Part shown: positions 8,985 to 17,172 of the stretch, piece by piece
How positions within the stretch are numbered: position 1 is the stretch's first letter
How the letters are laid out: every line of letters starts with the position of its first letter
From: Paraburkholderia ginsengisoli NBRC 100965
GTDB taxonomy: Bacteria; Pseudomonadota; Gammaproteobacteria; Burkholderiales; Burkholderiaceae
NCBI RefSeq assembly: GCF_000739735.1
Contig: NZ_BBJF01000023.1
Span: 1-64,000, forward strand
Length of the DNA: 64,000 nt
Direction: 5' to 3'
Notes under the pieces: generated by a model
Told to the model about the DNA's origin: nothing
Seen by the model: the letters and a program-made list of their open reading frames with translations, nothing else
Databases searched by the model: none
Made by a program: the position numbers and the translations under genes

Positions 8985-9668
8985 ATGACGCAATTTCGCA
9001 TCGCCCCCAGCATTCTGTCCGCCGACTTCGCGCGCCTCGGTGAAGAAGTCCGCAACGTTGTCGCCGCCGGCGCCGACTGGATTCACTTCGACGTGATGGA
9101 CAACCACTATGTGCCGAACCTGACCATCGGCCCGCTCGTCTGCGAAGCGATCCGCCCGCACGTCGACGTGCCGATCGACGTGCACCTGATGGTGCGCCCG
9201 GTCGACCGCATCGTGCCGGACTTCGCCAAGGCCGGCGCGAACCTGATCAGCTTCCACCCGGAAGGCTCGGACCATATCGACCGCACGCTGTCGCTGATCC
9301 GCGATCACGGCTGCAAGGCCGGCCTGGTGTTCAACCCGGCCACGTCGCTGAACTATCTGGATCATGTGATGGACAAGCTGGACCTCGTGCTGATCATGTC
9401 CGTGAATCCGGGCTTCGGCGGCCAGTCGTTCATTCCCGAAGCGCTCAACAAGCTGCGCGAAGCCCGCAAGCGCATCGACGCGTACAAGGAGCGCACCGGC
9501 CGCGAGATTCATCTGGAAGTGGACGGCGGCGTGAAGGTCGACAACATCGCGGAAATCGCGGCGGCCGGCGCGGACACGTTCGTGGCCGGCTCGGCGATCT
9601 TCGGCCAGCCGGACCACAAGGTCGTGATCGACAAGATGCGCGCGGCACTCGCCAACATCCAGCACTAA
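8985..9668 (+). CDS. rpe: Ribulose-phosphate 3-epimerase
   Basis: 227-aa TIM-barrel epimerase. The start is placed at MTQFRIAPSILSADFARL, which matches the universal Rpe N-terminus; an in-frame ATG 11 codons upstream is less likely. Motifs HFDVMDNHYVPNLT, VHLMV, VNPGFGGQ and EVDGGV carry the metal ligands and catalytic Asp residues. It interconverts ribulose-5-P and xylulose-5-P in the pentose phosphate pathway. gph follows after 15 nt and then the trp leader, a gene order seen in many proteobacteria. Confidence 0.95.
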   Translation: MTQFRIAPSILSADFARLGEEVRNVVAAGADWIHFDVMDNHYVPNLTIGPLVCEAIRPHVDVPIDVHLMVRPVDRIVPDFAKAGANLISFHPEGSDHIDRTLSLIRDHGCKAGLVFNPATSLNYLDHVMDKLDLVLIMSVNPGFGGQSFIPEALNKLREARKRIDAYKERTGREIHLEVDGGVKVDNIAEIAAAGADTFVAGSAIFGQPDHKVVIDKMRAALANIQH

Positions 9669-9683
9669 CCACGCATCCGCCCT

Positions 9684-10400
9684 ATGACCGCTCCGTTCCC
9701 TGCCCCAACCTTCACCGGCCCACGCCTGCAAGCCGCGATCATCGACCTCGACGGCACGATGATCGACACCGCCGACGATTTCACCGCCGGCCTGAACGGG
9801 ATGCTCGCGCAACTCGACGCGGAGGAAACGTCGCGCGAGGAAGTGGTCGGCTATGTCGGCAAGGGTTCGGAGCATCTGATCCGCAGCGTGCTCGCGCCGC
9901 GCTTCGAAGCGGATCACGCGCAGGACCGCTTCGACGAAGCGCTCGCGATCTATCAAGAGGAATACGCGAAGATCAACGGTTTGCACACGCGGCTTTACCC
10001 CGATGTGGAAGCCGGTCTGATCGCGATGCGCGATGCCGGCCTCAAGCTTGCGTGCGTGACCAACAAGCCGCACCGGTTCGCGACGGAGCTGCTGCAACAG
10101 TACGGACTCGCGCAGTATTTCAGCGTCGTGCTCGGCGGCGACAGCCTCGCGAAAAAGAAGCCCGACCCGCTGCCGATGCTTACCGCCGCCGCGCAACTCG
10201 GCGTCGACGCGCAGGCCGTCGTCGCGATCGGCGATTCGGAAAACGACGCGCTCGCAGGCCGCGCGGCGGGCATGGCGACGCTCACCGTGCCGTACGGCTA
10301 CAACCACGGCCAAGCTATACAAACAATAAAATCCGATGGTATAGTTGCCTCGCTGCTCGACGCCGCCAAGGCGATCGCAGCGCACCAATCCACGACTTGA
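9684..10400 (+). CDS. gph: Phosphoglycolate phosphatase (Gph)
   Basis: 238-aa HAD-superfamily phosphatase. Motif I DLDGTMIDT (21-29) supplies nucleophile D21 and acid D23; TNKP, KKPDP and GDSENDALAGR are motifs II-IV. It dephosphorylates 2-phosphoglycolate made in DNA repair or by oxygenase side reactions. Its last 80 nt turn locally AT-rich, including the CTATAC...GTATAG inverted repeat at 10315-10344 just ahead of the trp leader, so this end of gph may hold the trp promoter. Confidence 0.9.
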   Translation: MTAPFPAPTFTGPRLQAAIIDLDGTMIDTADDFTAGLNGMLAQLDAEETSREEVVGYVGKGSEHLIRSVLAPRFEADHAQDRFDEALAIYQEEYAKINGLHTRLYPDVEAGLIAMRDAGLKLACVTNKPHRFATELLQQYGLAQYFSVVLGGDSLAKKKPDPLPMLTAAAQLGVDAQAVVAIGDSENDALAGRAAGMATLTVPYGYNHGQAIQTIKSDGIVASLLDAAKAIAAHQSTT

Positions 10401-10416
10401 AAAGTCCTTCATCCTC

Positions 10417-10491
10417 ATGTTTCTGAATAAAAAACGGAGTCTGATTAGCATCGACCGGGGAGCCTGGCCCTGGCGTCGCTGGTCGCGCTAA
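10417..10491 (+). CDS. trpL: trp operon leader peptide (TrpL) with Trp control codons
   Basis: 24-codon ORF starting MFLNKKRS, 16 nt after gph and 280 nt before trpE. Trp codons sit at positions 17, 19 and 22 (W-P-W-R-R-W), 3 of 24 residues where about 0.3 would be expected. The stop TAA (10489-10491) lies exactly at the base of the hairpin at 10485-10508, which in turn overlaps the terminator hairpin at 10507-10536. This is the textbook arrangement for transcription attenuation by a Trp-starved ribosome. The upstream ribosome site is weak (GAAAAG, 13-8 nt before ATG). It is too short for ordinary gene calling. Confidence 0.85.
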   Translation: MFLNKKRSLISIDRGAWPWRRWSR

Positions 10492-10508
10492 CCTCGCCTG
10501 AGGTACGC
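10485..10508 (+). promoter_or_regulatory. Candidate antiterminator hairpin of the trp leader
   Basis: Inner stem ACCTC (10491-10495) / GAGGT (10500-10504) with loop GCCT, outer stem GCG (10485-10487) / CGC (10506-10508). It shares bases 10507-10508 with the terminator stem, so the two are partly exclusive. A ribosome stalled at Trp17-Trp22 leaves it free to form; a ribosome reaching the stop codon covers it. The role is inferred from geometry. Confidence 0.5.
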
Positions 10509-10536
10509 TGAAGCTCGTCTTCGGCAACCGTTTTTT
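10507..10536 (+). terminator. Attenuator (intrinsic terminator) of the trp operon
   Basis: Stem GCTGAAG (10507-10513) / CTTCGGC (10519-10525), seven pairs with one G-U, loop CTCGT, then AACCG and six T (10531-10536). In addition TAAAAAACGG inside trpL (10428-10437) is a perfect 10-bp complement of CCGTTTTTTA (10528-10537), which could sequester the U-tract when the leader is not being translated. Confidence 0.65.
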
Positions 10537-10770
10537 ACTTCGCTGCGCTCACGCGTTTTTTCCATCGTTCTGTTTCGCTGCATCGGTTGATTCGGCCTGC
10601 GTGTACCCGCAAAGTACATCCGTGCGCTGAAACCCTTTGCACGCGTCGATGGGAAACTCGCGCCGATCGGACTCATCGTGTCGACAACCCGACGCACGTC
10701 CCGACCGGTCGCGCAACGCCCCGCTTTGTCCGACGCACGCCGCCGCCGGACCACCGTACAGGATCGGAAC

Positions 10771-12264
10771 ATGACCGAACTCGAATTCCAGTCCCTCGCC
10801 AATGAGGGTTTCAATCGCATTCCGCTGATCGCCGAAGCGCTCGCCGACCTCGAAACGCCGCTCTCGCTGTACCTGAAGCTCGCGCAGACCGAGCGCAACG
10901 GCGCCAACTCGTTCCTGCTGGAATCGGTGGTGGGCGGCGAACGCTTCGGCCGCTATTCGTTCATCGGACTGCCGGCGCGCACGCTTTTGCGCACCCGCAA
11001 CGGCGTGTCGGAAGTGGTGCGCGACGGCAAGGTCGTCGAAACGCATGAGGGCGATCCGCTCGAGTTCATCCAGCAATTCCAGGGGCGCTTCAAAGTGGCG
11101 CAGCGTCCTGGGCTGCCGCGTTTCGCGGGCGGTCTCGCCGGGTATTTCGGCTACGACGCGGTGCGCTACATCGAGAAAAAGCTCGCGCACAGCGCGCCGA
11201 AGGACGATCTGAATCTGCCCGACATCCAGTTGCTGCTGACCGAAGAAGTCGCGGTAATCGACAACCTCGCGGGCAAGCTCTATCTGGTGGTGTACGCCGA
11301 TTCGACCCAGCCCGAGGCGTACACGAAGGCGAAACACCGTCTGCGTGAACTCCGTCAGCGTTTGCGTACGACCGTGCAGCCGCCGGTCACGTCAGCGAGC
11401 GTGCGCACCGAGACCTATCGCGAATTCGCGAAGGACGATTACCTCGCCGCCGTGCGCAAGGCGAAGGAATACATCGCCGCCGGCGAACTGATGCAGGTGC
11501 AGGTCGGCCAGCGTCTGACCAAGCCGTATCGCGACAATCCGTTGTCGCTCTATCGCGCGCTGCGGTCGCTGAATCCTTCGCCGTACATGTACTACTACAA
11601 CTTCGGCGAATTCCACGTGGTCGGCGCGTCGCCGGAAATTCTGGTGCGCCAGGAAAAGCGCGGCGAAGATCGAATCGTGACGATCCGTCCGCTCGCCGGT
11701 ACGCGTCCGCGCGGCAACACGCCGGAACGCGACGCCGAACTCGCGACCGAACTGCTGAACGACCCGAAGGAAATCGCCGAGCACGTGATGCTGATCGACC
11801 TCGCGCGCAACGACGTGGGCCGAATCGCGCAGATCGGCTCGGTGGTGGTGACCGACAAGATGGTGATCGAAAAGTACTCGCACGTGCAGCACATCGTGAG
11901 TTCGGTGGAAGGCAAGCTGAAGCCGGGCACCACCAATTTCGACGTGCTGCGCGCGACGTTCCCGGCCGGCACGTTGTCGGGCGCGCCGAAGGTCCGCGCG
12001 ATGGAACTGATCGACGAACTCGAACCCGTGAAGCGCGGGCTGTATGGCGGTGCGGTCGGCTATCTGTCGTTCACCGGCGAGATGGATCTGGCCATCACGA
12101 TCCGCACGGGCGTGATCGCGAACGGCAATCTGTATGTGCAGGCGGCCGCGGGCGTGGTCGCGGATTCGGTGCCGGAATCCGAATGGCAAGAGACCGAGAA
12201 CAAGGCGCGCGCCGTGTTGCGCGCCGCCGAACAGGTTCAAGACGGCCTCGATAGCGACTTCTGA
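10771..12264 (+). CDS. trpE: Anthranilate synthase component I (TrpE)
   Basis: 497-aa chorismate-utilising enzyme. The start is set at MTELEFQS, with AGGA 10 nt upstream; the longer in-frame Arg-rich extension is leader sequence. The LLES motif (49-52), the Trp feedback site, is present, as are IRPLAGTRPRG and GTLSGAPKVRAME of the active site. With TrpG it makes anthranilate from chorismate and glutamine. It is the first structural gene of trpEGDC and is preceded by the leader/attenuator, so control is both by transcription attenuation and by feedback inhibition. Confidence 0.96.
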   Translation: MTELEFQSLANEGFNRIPLIAEALADLETPLSLYLKLAQTERNGANSFLLESVVGGERFGRYSFIGLPARTLLRTRNGVSEVVRDGKVVETHEGDPLEFIQQFQGRFKVAQRPGLPRFAGGLAGYFGYDAVRYIEKKLAHSAPKDDLNLPDIQLLLTEEVAVIDNLAGKLYLVVYADSTQPEAYTKAKHRLRELRQRLRTTVQPPVTSASVRTETYREFAKDDYLAAVRKAKEYIAAGELMQVQVGQRLTKPYRDNPLSLYRALRSLNPSPYMYYYNFGEFHVVGASPEILVRQEKRGEDRIVTIRPLAGTRPRGNTPERDAELATELLNDPKEIAEHVMLIDLARNDVGRIAQIGSVVVTDKMVIEKYSHVQHIVSSVEGKLKPGTTNFDVLRATFPAGTLSGAPKVRAMELIDELEPVKRGLYGGAVGYLSFTGEMDLAITIRTGVIANGNLYVQAAAGVVADSVPESEWQETENKARAVLRAAEQVQDGLDSDF

Positions 12265-12277
12265 CCGGAGACACACC

Positions 12278-12880
<603 letters not shown>

Positions 12881-12901
12881 TAAAAACAGAGAGACGAGAT
12901 C

Positions 12902-13933
12902 ATGTCGATTACGCCCCAGGAAGCGCTGCAACGGACCATCGAGCACCGCGAGATTTTCCACGACGAAATGCTGCATCTGATGCGGCTCATCATGCGTGGC
13001 GAACTCTCGCCCGTGATGGCCGCCGCGATCATCACCGGCTTGCGCGTCAAGAAAGAGACGATCGGCGAGATCACCGCCGCCGCCACCGTGATGCGTGAAT
13101 TCGCGCGCCACGTCGACGTGCAGGACAACTCGAACTTCGTCGACATCGTCGGCACCGGCGGCGACGGCGCGCACACCTTCAACATTTCCACCGCGACGAT
13201 GTTCGTGTCAGCGGCGGCTGGCGCGAAGGTCGCGAAGCACGGCAATCGCGGCGTGTCGAGCAAGTCGGGCAGCGCGGACGTGCTCGAAGCGCTCGGCGTG
13301 AACATCGATCTGCAGCCGGACCAGGTGGCGGCGTCGATCGCGGAAACCGGCATGGGCTTCATGTTCGCGCCGAACCATCACCCGGCCATGAAGAACATCG
13401 CGGCCGTGCGCCGCGAACTCGGCGTGCGGACCATCTTCAACATTCTCGGGCCGCTGACCAATCCGGCCGGCGCGCCGAACCAGTTGATGGGCGTGTTCCA
13501 CGGCGACCTCGTCGGCATTCAGGTGCGCGTGATGCAGCGCCTCGGCGCGAAACACGTGCTGGTGGTGTACGGGATGGACGGCATGGACGAAGTGTCGCTC
13601 GGCGCGGCGACCCTGGTCGGCGAGTTGCGCGACGGCGAAGTGCGCGAGTACGAGATCCATCCAGAAGATTTCGGCATGCAGATGGTGTCGAACCGCACGC
13701 TGAAAGTGGCCGACGCGAGCGAATCCAAAGCGATGCTGCTCGAGGCGCTCGACAACAAGCCAGGCGTCGCGCGCGAAATCGTCACGCTGAACGCGGGCAC
13801 GGCGCTGTACTCGGCGAACGTGGCGTCGTCGATCGCGGACGGCATTCAACTCGCGCGCGAAGCGATCGCGAGCGGCAAGGCCCGCGCGAAGGTCGACGAC
13901 CTGATCCGCTTCACCCAGCAATTCAAGCAGTGA
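12902..13933 (+). CDS. trpD: Anthranilate phosphoribosyltransferase (TrpD)
   Basis: 343-aa enzyme with the PRPP-binding loop GTGGDG (84-89) and the KHGNRGVSSKSGSADVLE substrate loop. It transfers the phosphoribosyl group from PRPP to anthranilate. It follows trpG by 21 nt with a GAGACGAG-type ribosome site. The length and motifs are those of the monofunctional family. Confidence 0.96.
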   Translation: MSITPQEALQRTIEHREIFHDEMLHLMRLIMRGELSPVMAAAIITGLRVKKETIGEITAAATVMREFARHVDVQDNSNFVDIVGTGGDGAHTFNISTATMFVSAAAGAKVAKHGNRGVSSKSGSADVLEALGVNIDLQPDQVAASIAETGMGFMFAPNHHPAMKNIAAVRRELGVRTIFNILGPLTNPAGAPNQLMGVFHGDLVGIQVRVMQRLGAKHVLVVYGMDGMDEVSLGAATLVGELRDGEVREYEIHPEDFGMQMVSNRTLKVADASESKAMLLEALDNKPGVAREIVTLNAGTALYSANVASSIADGIQLAREAIASGKARAKVDDLIRFTQQFKQ

Positions 13934-13963
13934 CCCAGTAGCAATCAACGTAGCGAGACACTT

Positions 13964-14749
13964 ATGAGCGACATCCTCGACCGCATCATCGCGGTCAAAC
14001 GCGAAGAAGTTCGCGCGGCCGAACAGAGCGCGCCGCTGGAAGAGCTGCGCCTCGAAGCGTCGTCGCGCGATATCCGCGATTTCGTCGGCGCGTTGCGCGC
14101 CAAGCACGCGGCCGGTCTGGCCGCGGTGATCTCCGAAGTGAAGAAAGCGAGCCCGTCCAAAGGCGTGCTGCGCGAGAACTTCGACCCGGCCGAGATCGCG
14201 CGGTCGTATGAGAAGCACGGCGCCGCCTGTCTGTCCGTGCTGACCGACGTGCAGTTCTTCCAGGGCAGCGTCGCGTATCTGCAGCAGGCGCGCGCCGCGT
14301 GCCAGTTGCCGGTGCTGCGCAAGGACTTCATCGTCGATCCGTACCAGATCGTCGAAGCGCGCGCGATGGGCGCCGACGCGATCCTACTGATTGCCGCCGC
14401 GCTTGAAACGTCGGAAATGCAGGACCTCGAAGCGCTCGCGCATTCGCTGGGACTCGCGGTGCTGGTCGAAGTGCACGACAGCAACGAACTGAAAGAAGCC
14501 TTGACGCTGAAGACGCCGCTGATCGGCATCAACAACCGCAATCTGCGCACCTTCGAAACCTCGATCGAGACCACCATCGGCATGCTCGATGCGATTCCCG
14601 ACGACCGCATCGTCGTCACCGAATCGGGCATTCTCGCGCGCGCCGATGTCGAAAGCCTGCGCGCGATGGACGTGCACACGTTCCTCGTCGGCGAAGCGTT
14701 CATGCGTGCGGACGAGCCGGGTGTGGAACTTGCGCGGATGTTTTTCTAA
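13964..14749 (+). CDS. trpC: Indole-3-glycerol phosphate synthase (TrpC)
   Basis: 261-aa TIM-barrel synthase with catalytic segments SEVKKASPSKG, LRKDFIVD, GINNRNL and VTESGI. It closes the ring of carboxyphenylamino-deoxyribulose phosphate to indole-glycerol phosphate. It is monofunctional: no TrpF domain is attached, so trpF and trpAB must lie elsewhere, the usual split in Burkholderiales. It sits 30 nt after trpD and 30 nt before the CYTH gene, with no terminator visible between. Confidence 0.96.
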   Translation: MSDILDRIIAVKREEVRAAEQSAPLEELRLEASSRDIRDFVGALRAKHAAGLAAVISEVKKASPSKGVLRENFDPAEIARSYEKHGAACLSVLTDVQFFQGSVAYLQQARAACQLPVLRKDFIVDPYQIVEARAMGADAILLIAAALETSEMQDLEALAHSLGLAVLVEVHDSNELKEALTLKTPLIGINNRNLRTFETSIETTIGMLDAIPDDRIVVTESGILARADVESLRAMDVHTFLVGEAFMRADEPGVELARMFF

Positions 14750-14779
14750 ACACCGTCGGTAAGCGCAAGGACACGCATC

Positions 14780-15406
14780 ATGGGCATGGAACGCGAAATC
14801 AAGCTGGCGCTGCCGGCTGGGCAGGTGCAGGCGGCGACGCAGTGGTTCGTCGCACGCACCGGCGAGCAGGGACGCCCGGTCGAGCTGGTGAACATCTACT
14901 TCGACACGCCGCAGCTTGCGTTGGCCGGCTCGAAGAGCGCGCTGCGTCTGCGCCAAACGCCCGACGGCTGGCTGCAAACCTTCAAGACGGTCGGCGAAGC
15001 GAAGGACGGTCTGCATAGCCGGCACGAGTGGGAGATGCCGGTGGCGGGCGCGAAGCTGGAGATCGACGCGTTGCTGCGCGCCTGCGACGAGCCGTCAGCG
15101 GCCGCCGCGTTGCGCGATGCAGCCCCGACGTTGATCGACCTGTTCCGCACGAATTTCACGCGCACGCTGTGGCACGTCGAAACAGACGGCGCGGAAATCG
15201 AAGCGGCGATCGATCAGGGCGACGTGCTCGCGGAGGTCGACGGCGACAAGCGCCGTGCGCCGATCTCGGAAGTCGAACTCGAACTGAAGTCCGGCGACGA
15301 AGCCGCGCTGCACGCGCTCGCGGTGGAACTCGGCAAGCGCGTAAGCGGCCTCGCGCCGGATAACGTCAGCAAAGCGCAGCGCGGGTATCGGTTGCGTTCG
15401 GGTTGA
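14780..15406 (+). CDS. CYTH-domain protein, probable inorganic triphosphatase
   Basis: 208-aa protein that is nearly all CYTH domain. The N-terminal ExExK signature is visible as MEREIKLAL (E4, E6, K8 if counted from the first Met), followed by alternating acidic/basic strands (YFDTP, LRLRQT, LQTFK, EVELELKSGDE). CYTH tunnel enzymes hydrolyse triphosphates with Mg2+ or Mn2+; bacterial members of this size are usually tripolyphosphatases like the N-terminal half of YgiF. AAGGA precedes the start. It follows trpC closely, but a role in Trp synthesis is not implied. Confidence 0.8.
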   Translation: MGMEREIKLALPAGQVQAATQWFVARTGEQGRPVELVNIYFDTPQLALAGSKSALRLRQTPDGWLQTFKTVGEAKDGLHSRHEWEMPVAGAKLEIDALLRACDEPSAAAALRDAAPTLIDLFRTNFTRTLWHVETDGAEIEAAIDQGDVLAEVDGDKRRAPISEVELELKSGDEAALHALAVELGKRVSGLAPDNVSKAQRGYRLRSG

Positions 15407-15468
15407 GCGGTGATGAACGCGCCGCCGCACCTTGAGCCGAAGCGCGTTTGCTGCGACACTCCCCCGCC

Positions 15469-16317
15469 ATGACCTCCGCATCCCGAACCCGCTCCAACCC
15501 GTCGCAGGCTTCCCTGTTCGGCGACGCCGTCTCCACACCGGCCAGCGACGTGACTAGCCCGCCAAAGTCGCAACCGGAGCCATCGAGCACCGCCGTTCCG
15601 CCGACGCTCGAAGCCCAATTCGCCGCGCTCCCCTCGGCATGGCGCGCGCATCTGAAGCCGTTCATCGACAGCGACGCCTACGCGCCGCTGTGCCGTTTCG
15701 TCGACGGTGAACGCGCCGCCGGCAAAACCGTCTACCCCGCCGACGTGTTCCGCGCGCTGCGCCTGACGAGCCCCGACGAAGTCAAAGTGGTGATCCTCGG
15801 CCAGGACCCGTATCACGGCGAGGACCGCGGCACGCCGCAAGCGCACGGGCTCGCGTTTTCCGTCGCGCCGAATGTGCGCACGCCACCGTCGCTGCGCAAC
15901 ATTTTCAAGGAGATCGCCGCGAGTCTCGGCCACGAGCCGCCGCGTCACGGGTGCCTCGATACCTGGGCGAAGCAAGGCGTGCTGCTGCTGAACACGGTGC
16001 TCACAGTCGAACGTGACAGCGCGGCGAGTCACGCAAAACGCGGCTGGGAAAAATGCACGGACACGCTGATCCATGAACTGGCGATGCGCCACGACGGCCT
16101 CGTGTTCATGCTGTGGGGCGCCCATGCGCAAGCCAAGCGCGCGCTGCTCGGCGGCAAGTCGCACTACGTGCTGGAGGCGCCGCATCCGTCGCCGCTGTCG
16201 GCGCATCGCGGCTTTCTCGGCTGCGGGCACTTCATGAAGGCCAACGAATACCTGGTGAAGCACGGCCGCGCACCGATCGACTGGCGCCTGCCGGATGACG
16301 CGCAAATGCTGGCGTGA
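15469..16317 (+). CDS. ung: Uracil-DNA glycosylase (family 1) with N-terminal extension
   Basis: 282-aa UDG. Catalytic GQDPYHG (111-117, D113) and the HPSPLSAHRGF leucine-loop are intact; it removes uracil from DNA. The first ATG is 15469; a TTG lies 7 codons upstream. The family core begins near LEAQFAALPSAW (about residue 47), so some 45 residues in front are extra: Ser/Pro/Thr-rich and containing QASLFGD, a sequence resembling a QxxLF clamp-binding motif. UDGs with N-terminal PCNA/RPA-binding tails are known in eukaryotes; a beta-clamp role here is an inference. Confidence 0.94.
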   Translation: MTSASRTRSNPSQASLFGDAVSTPASDVTSPPKSQPEPSSTAVPPTLEAQFAALPSAWRAHLKPFIDSDAYAPLCRFVDGERAAGKTVYPADVFRALRLTSPDEVKVVILGQDPYHGEDRGTPQAHGLAFSVAPNVRTPPSLRNIFKEIAASLGHEPPRHGCLDTWAKQGVLLLNTVLTVERDSAASHAKRGWEKCTDTLIHELAMRHDGLVFMLWGAHAQAKRALLGGKSHYVLEAPHPSPLSAHRGFLGCGHFMKANEYLVKHGRAPIDWRLPDDAQMLA

Positions 16318-16350
16318 CACCGCGACTCACACAGCCAGCTCGCCAATAGA

Positions 16351-16380
16351 AAACGCCACGGACTCTCGTCCGTGGCGTTT
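16351..16380. terminator. Bidirectional terminator between ung and azoR
   Basis: Perfect 12-bp stem AAACGCCACGGA (16351-16362) / TCCGTGGCGTTT (16369-16380), loop CTCTCG, between the convergent genes. Confidence 0.8.
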
Positions 16381-16421
16381 CGCTTTGAACCTTCATGCGC
16401 CGCAGTGAAGCGGCCAACCCC

Positions 16422-17018
16422 TTACGCAGCGGCGATCGCTTCGCGCGCCGCAGCCAGCGCGGCGGTGGCTGCGTCCGCACCCATGTTCAGGCCTTCCGCG
16501 TAGATGAAGTTCACGTCGGTCATGCCGAGGAAGCCGAGGAAGCTCTTCAGATACGGCGTCTGGCTGTCGTTCGGCGTGCCCAGATACTTGCCGCCGCGTG
16601 CCGACACGACATACACCTTCTTGCCCTTCACGAGACCTTCGGGGCCGTTCGCCGTGTACTGGAACGTGATGCCGGCGCGGGCGATGAAGTCGAAGTACGT
16701 CTTGAGTTGCGACGAGATGCCGAAGTTGTACATCGGCGCGCCGATCACGACGATGTCGGCGGCTTGCAGTTCGGCGATCAGCGCTTCGCTGCGCGCGGCG
16801 ATCGCGGCTTGCTCGGCGGTGCGCTGGTCGGCCGGGGTGAAGAACGCGCCGAGGACGGCGTCGTCCAGGTGCGGCAGCGGTTCGGCTTGCAGATTGCGGA
16901 CGACGACTTGCGCGCCCGGATTCGACTGTTGCAGCTTTTCGGTCAGCTCGTTGACGAGCAGCGTCGAATTCGCGCCTTGCGAGCGGGCTGCCGAGTTGAT
17001 TTGCAGGATCGTGGTCAT
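16422..17018 (-). CDS. azoR: FMN-dependent NADH:quinone oxidoreductase / azoreductase
   Basis: 198-aa flavodoxin-like protein. The start is placed at MTTILQINSAARSQGA, the usual AzoR N-terminus; SxR in SAARSQGA binds the FMN phosphate. APMYNFGISSQLKTYFDF and SARGGKY are the FMN and active-site loops. It reduces quinones by two electrons and azo dyes as a side reaction. The last residues are Ala-rich. It is a single gene with a palindromic promoter region upstream (17037-17133). Confidence 0.9.
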   Translation of the reverse strand: MTTILQINSAARSQGANSTLLVNELTEKLQQSNPGAQVVVRNLQAEPLPHLDDAVLGAFFTPADQRTAEQAAIAARSEALIAELQAADIVVIGAPMYNFGISSQLKTYFDFIARAGITFQYTANGPEGLVKGKKVYVVSARGGKYLGTPNDSQTPYLKSFLGFLGMTDVNFIYAEGLNMGADAATAALAAAREAIAAA

Positions 17019-17036
17019 GGTTGACTCCAGTAGGGG

Positions 17037-17133
17037 CGCGCAATGTTGCGCGAGTGGAGGCATTGTGTTTTTTTACCGACCCGGGAAAAAGCCATCCGGC
17101 GGCGACGGATTGTTGCACTGGTAGAACAATCCG
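17037..17133 (-). promoter_or_regulatory. Two inverted repeats in the azoR promoter region
   Basis: In the 154-nt gap upstream of azoR lie CGCGCAA-TG-TTGCGCG (17037-17052, 19 nt before the start codon) and CGGATTGTT (17106-17114) / AACAATCCG (17125-17133) with a 10-nt spacer. Neither is followed by a T-run in the minus direction, so operator sites for a dimeric regulator of azoR are more likely than terminators. No regulator gene is adjacent. Confidence 0.35.
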
Positions 17134-17172
17134 CCGGGCACGACCGTCAATTGATGCCGCCGCTGCCTACGA

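Noticed and set aside
8871..10451. A 526-codon minus-strand frame opposite rpe and gph
   Set aside because: Low-complexity Arg/Val/Asp composition and no family features; rpe and gph are certain.
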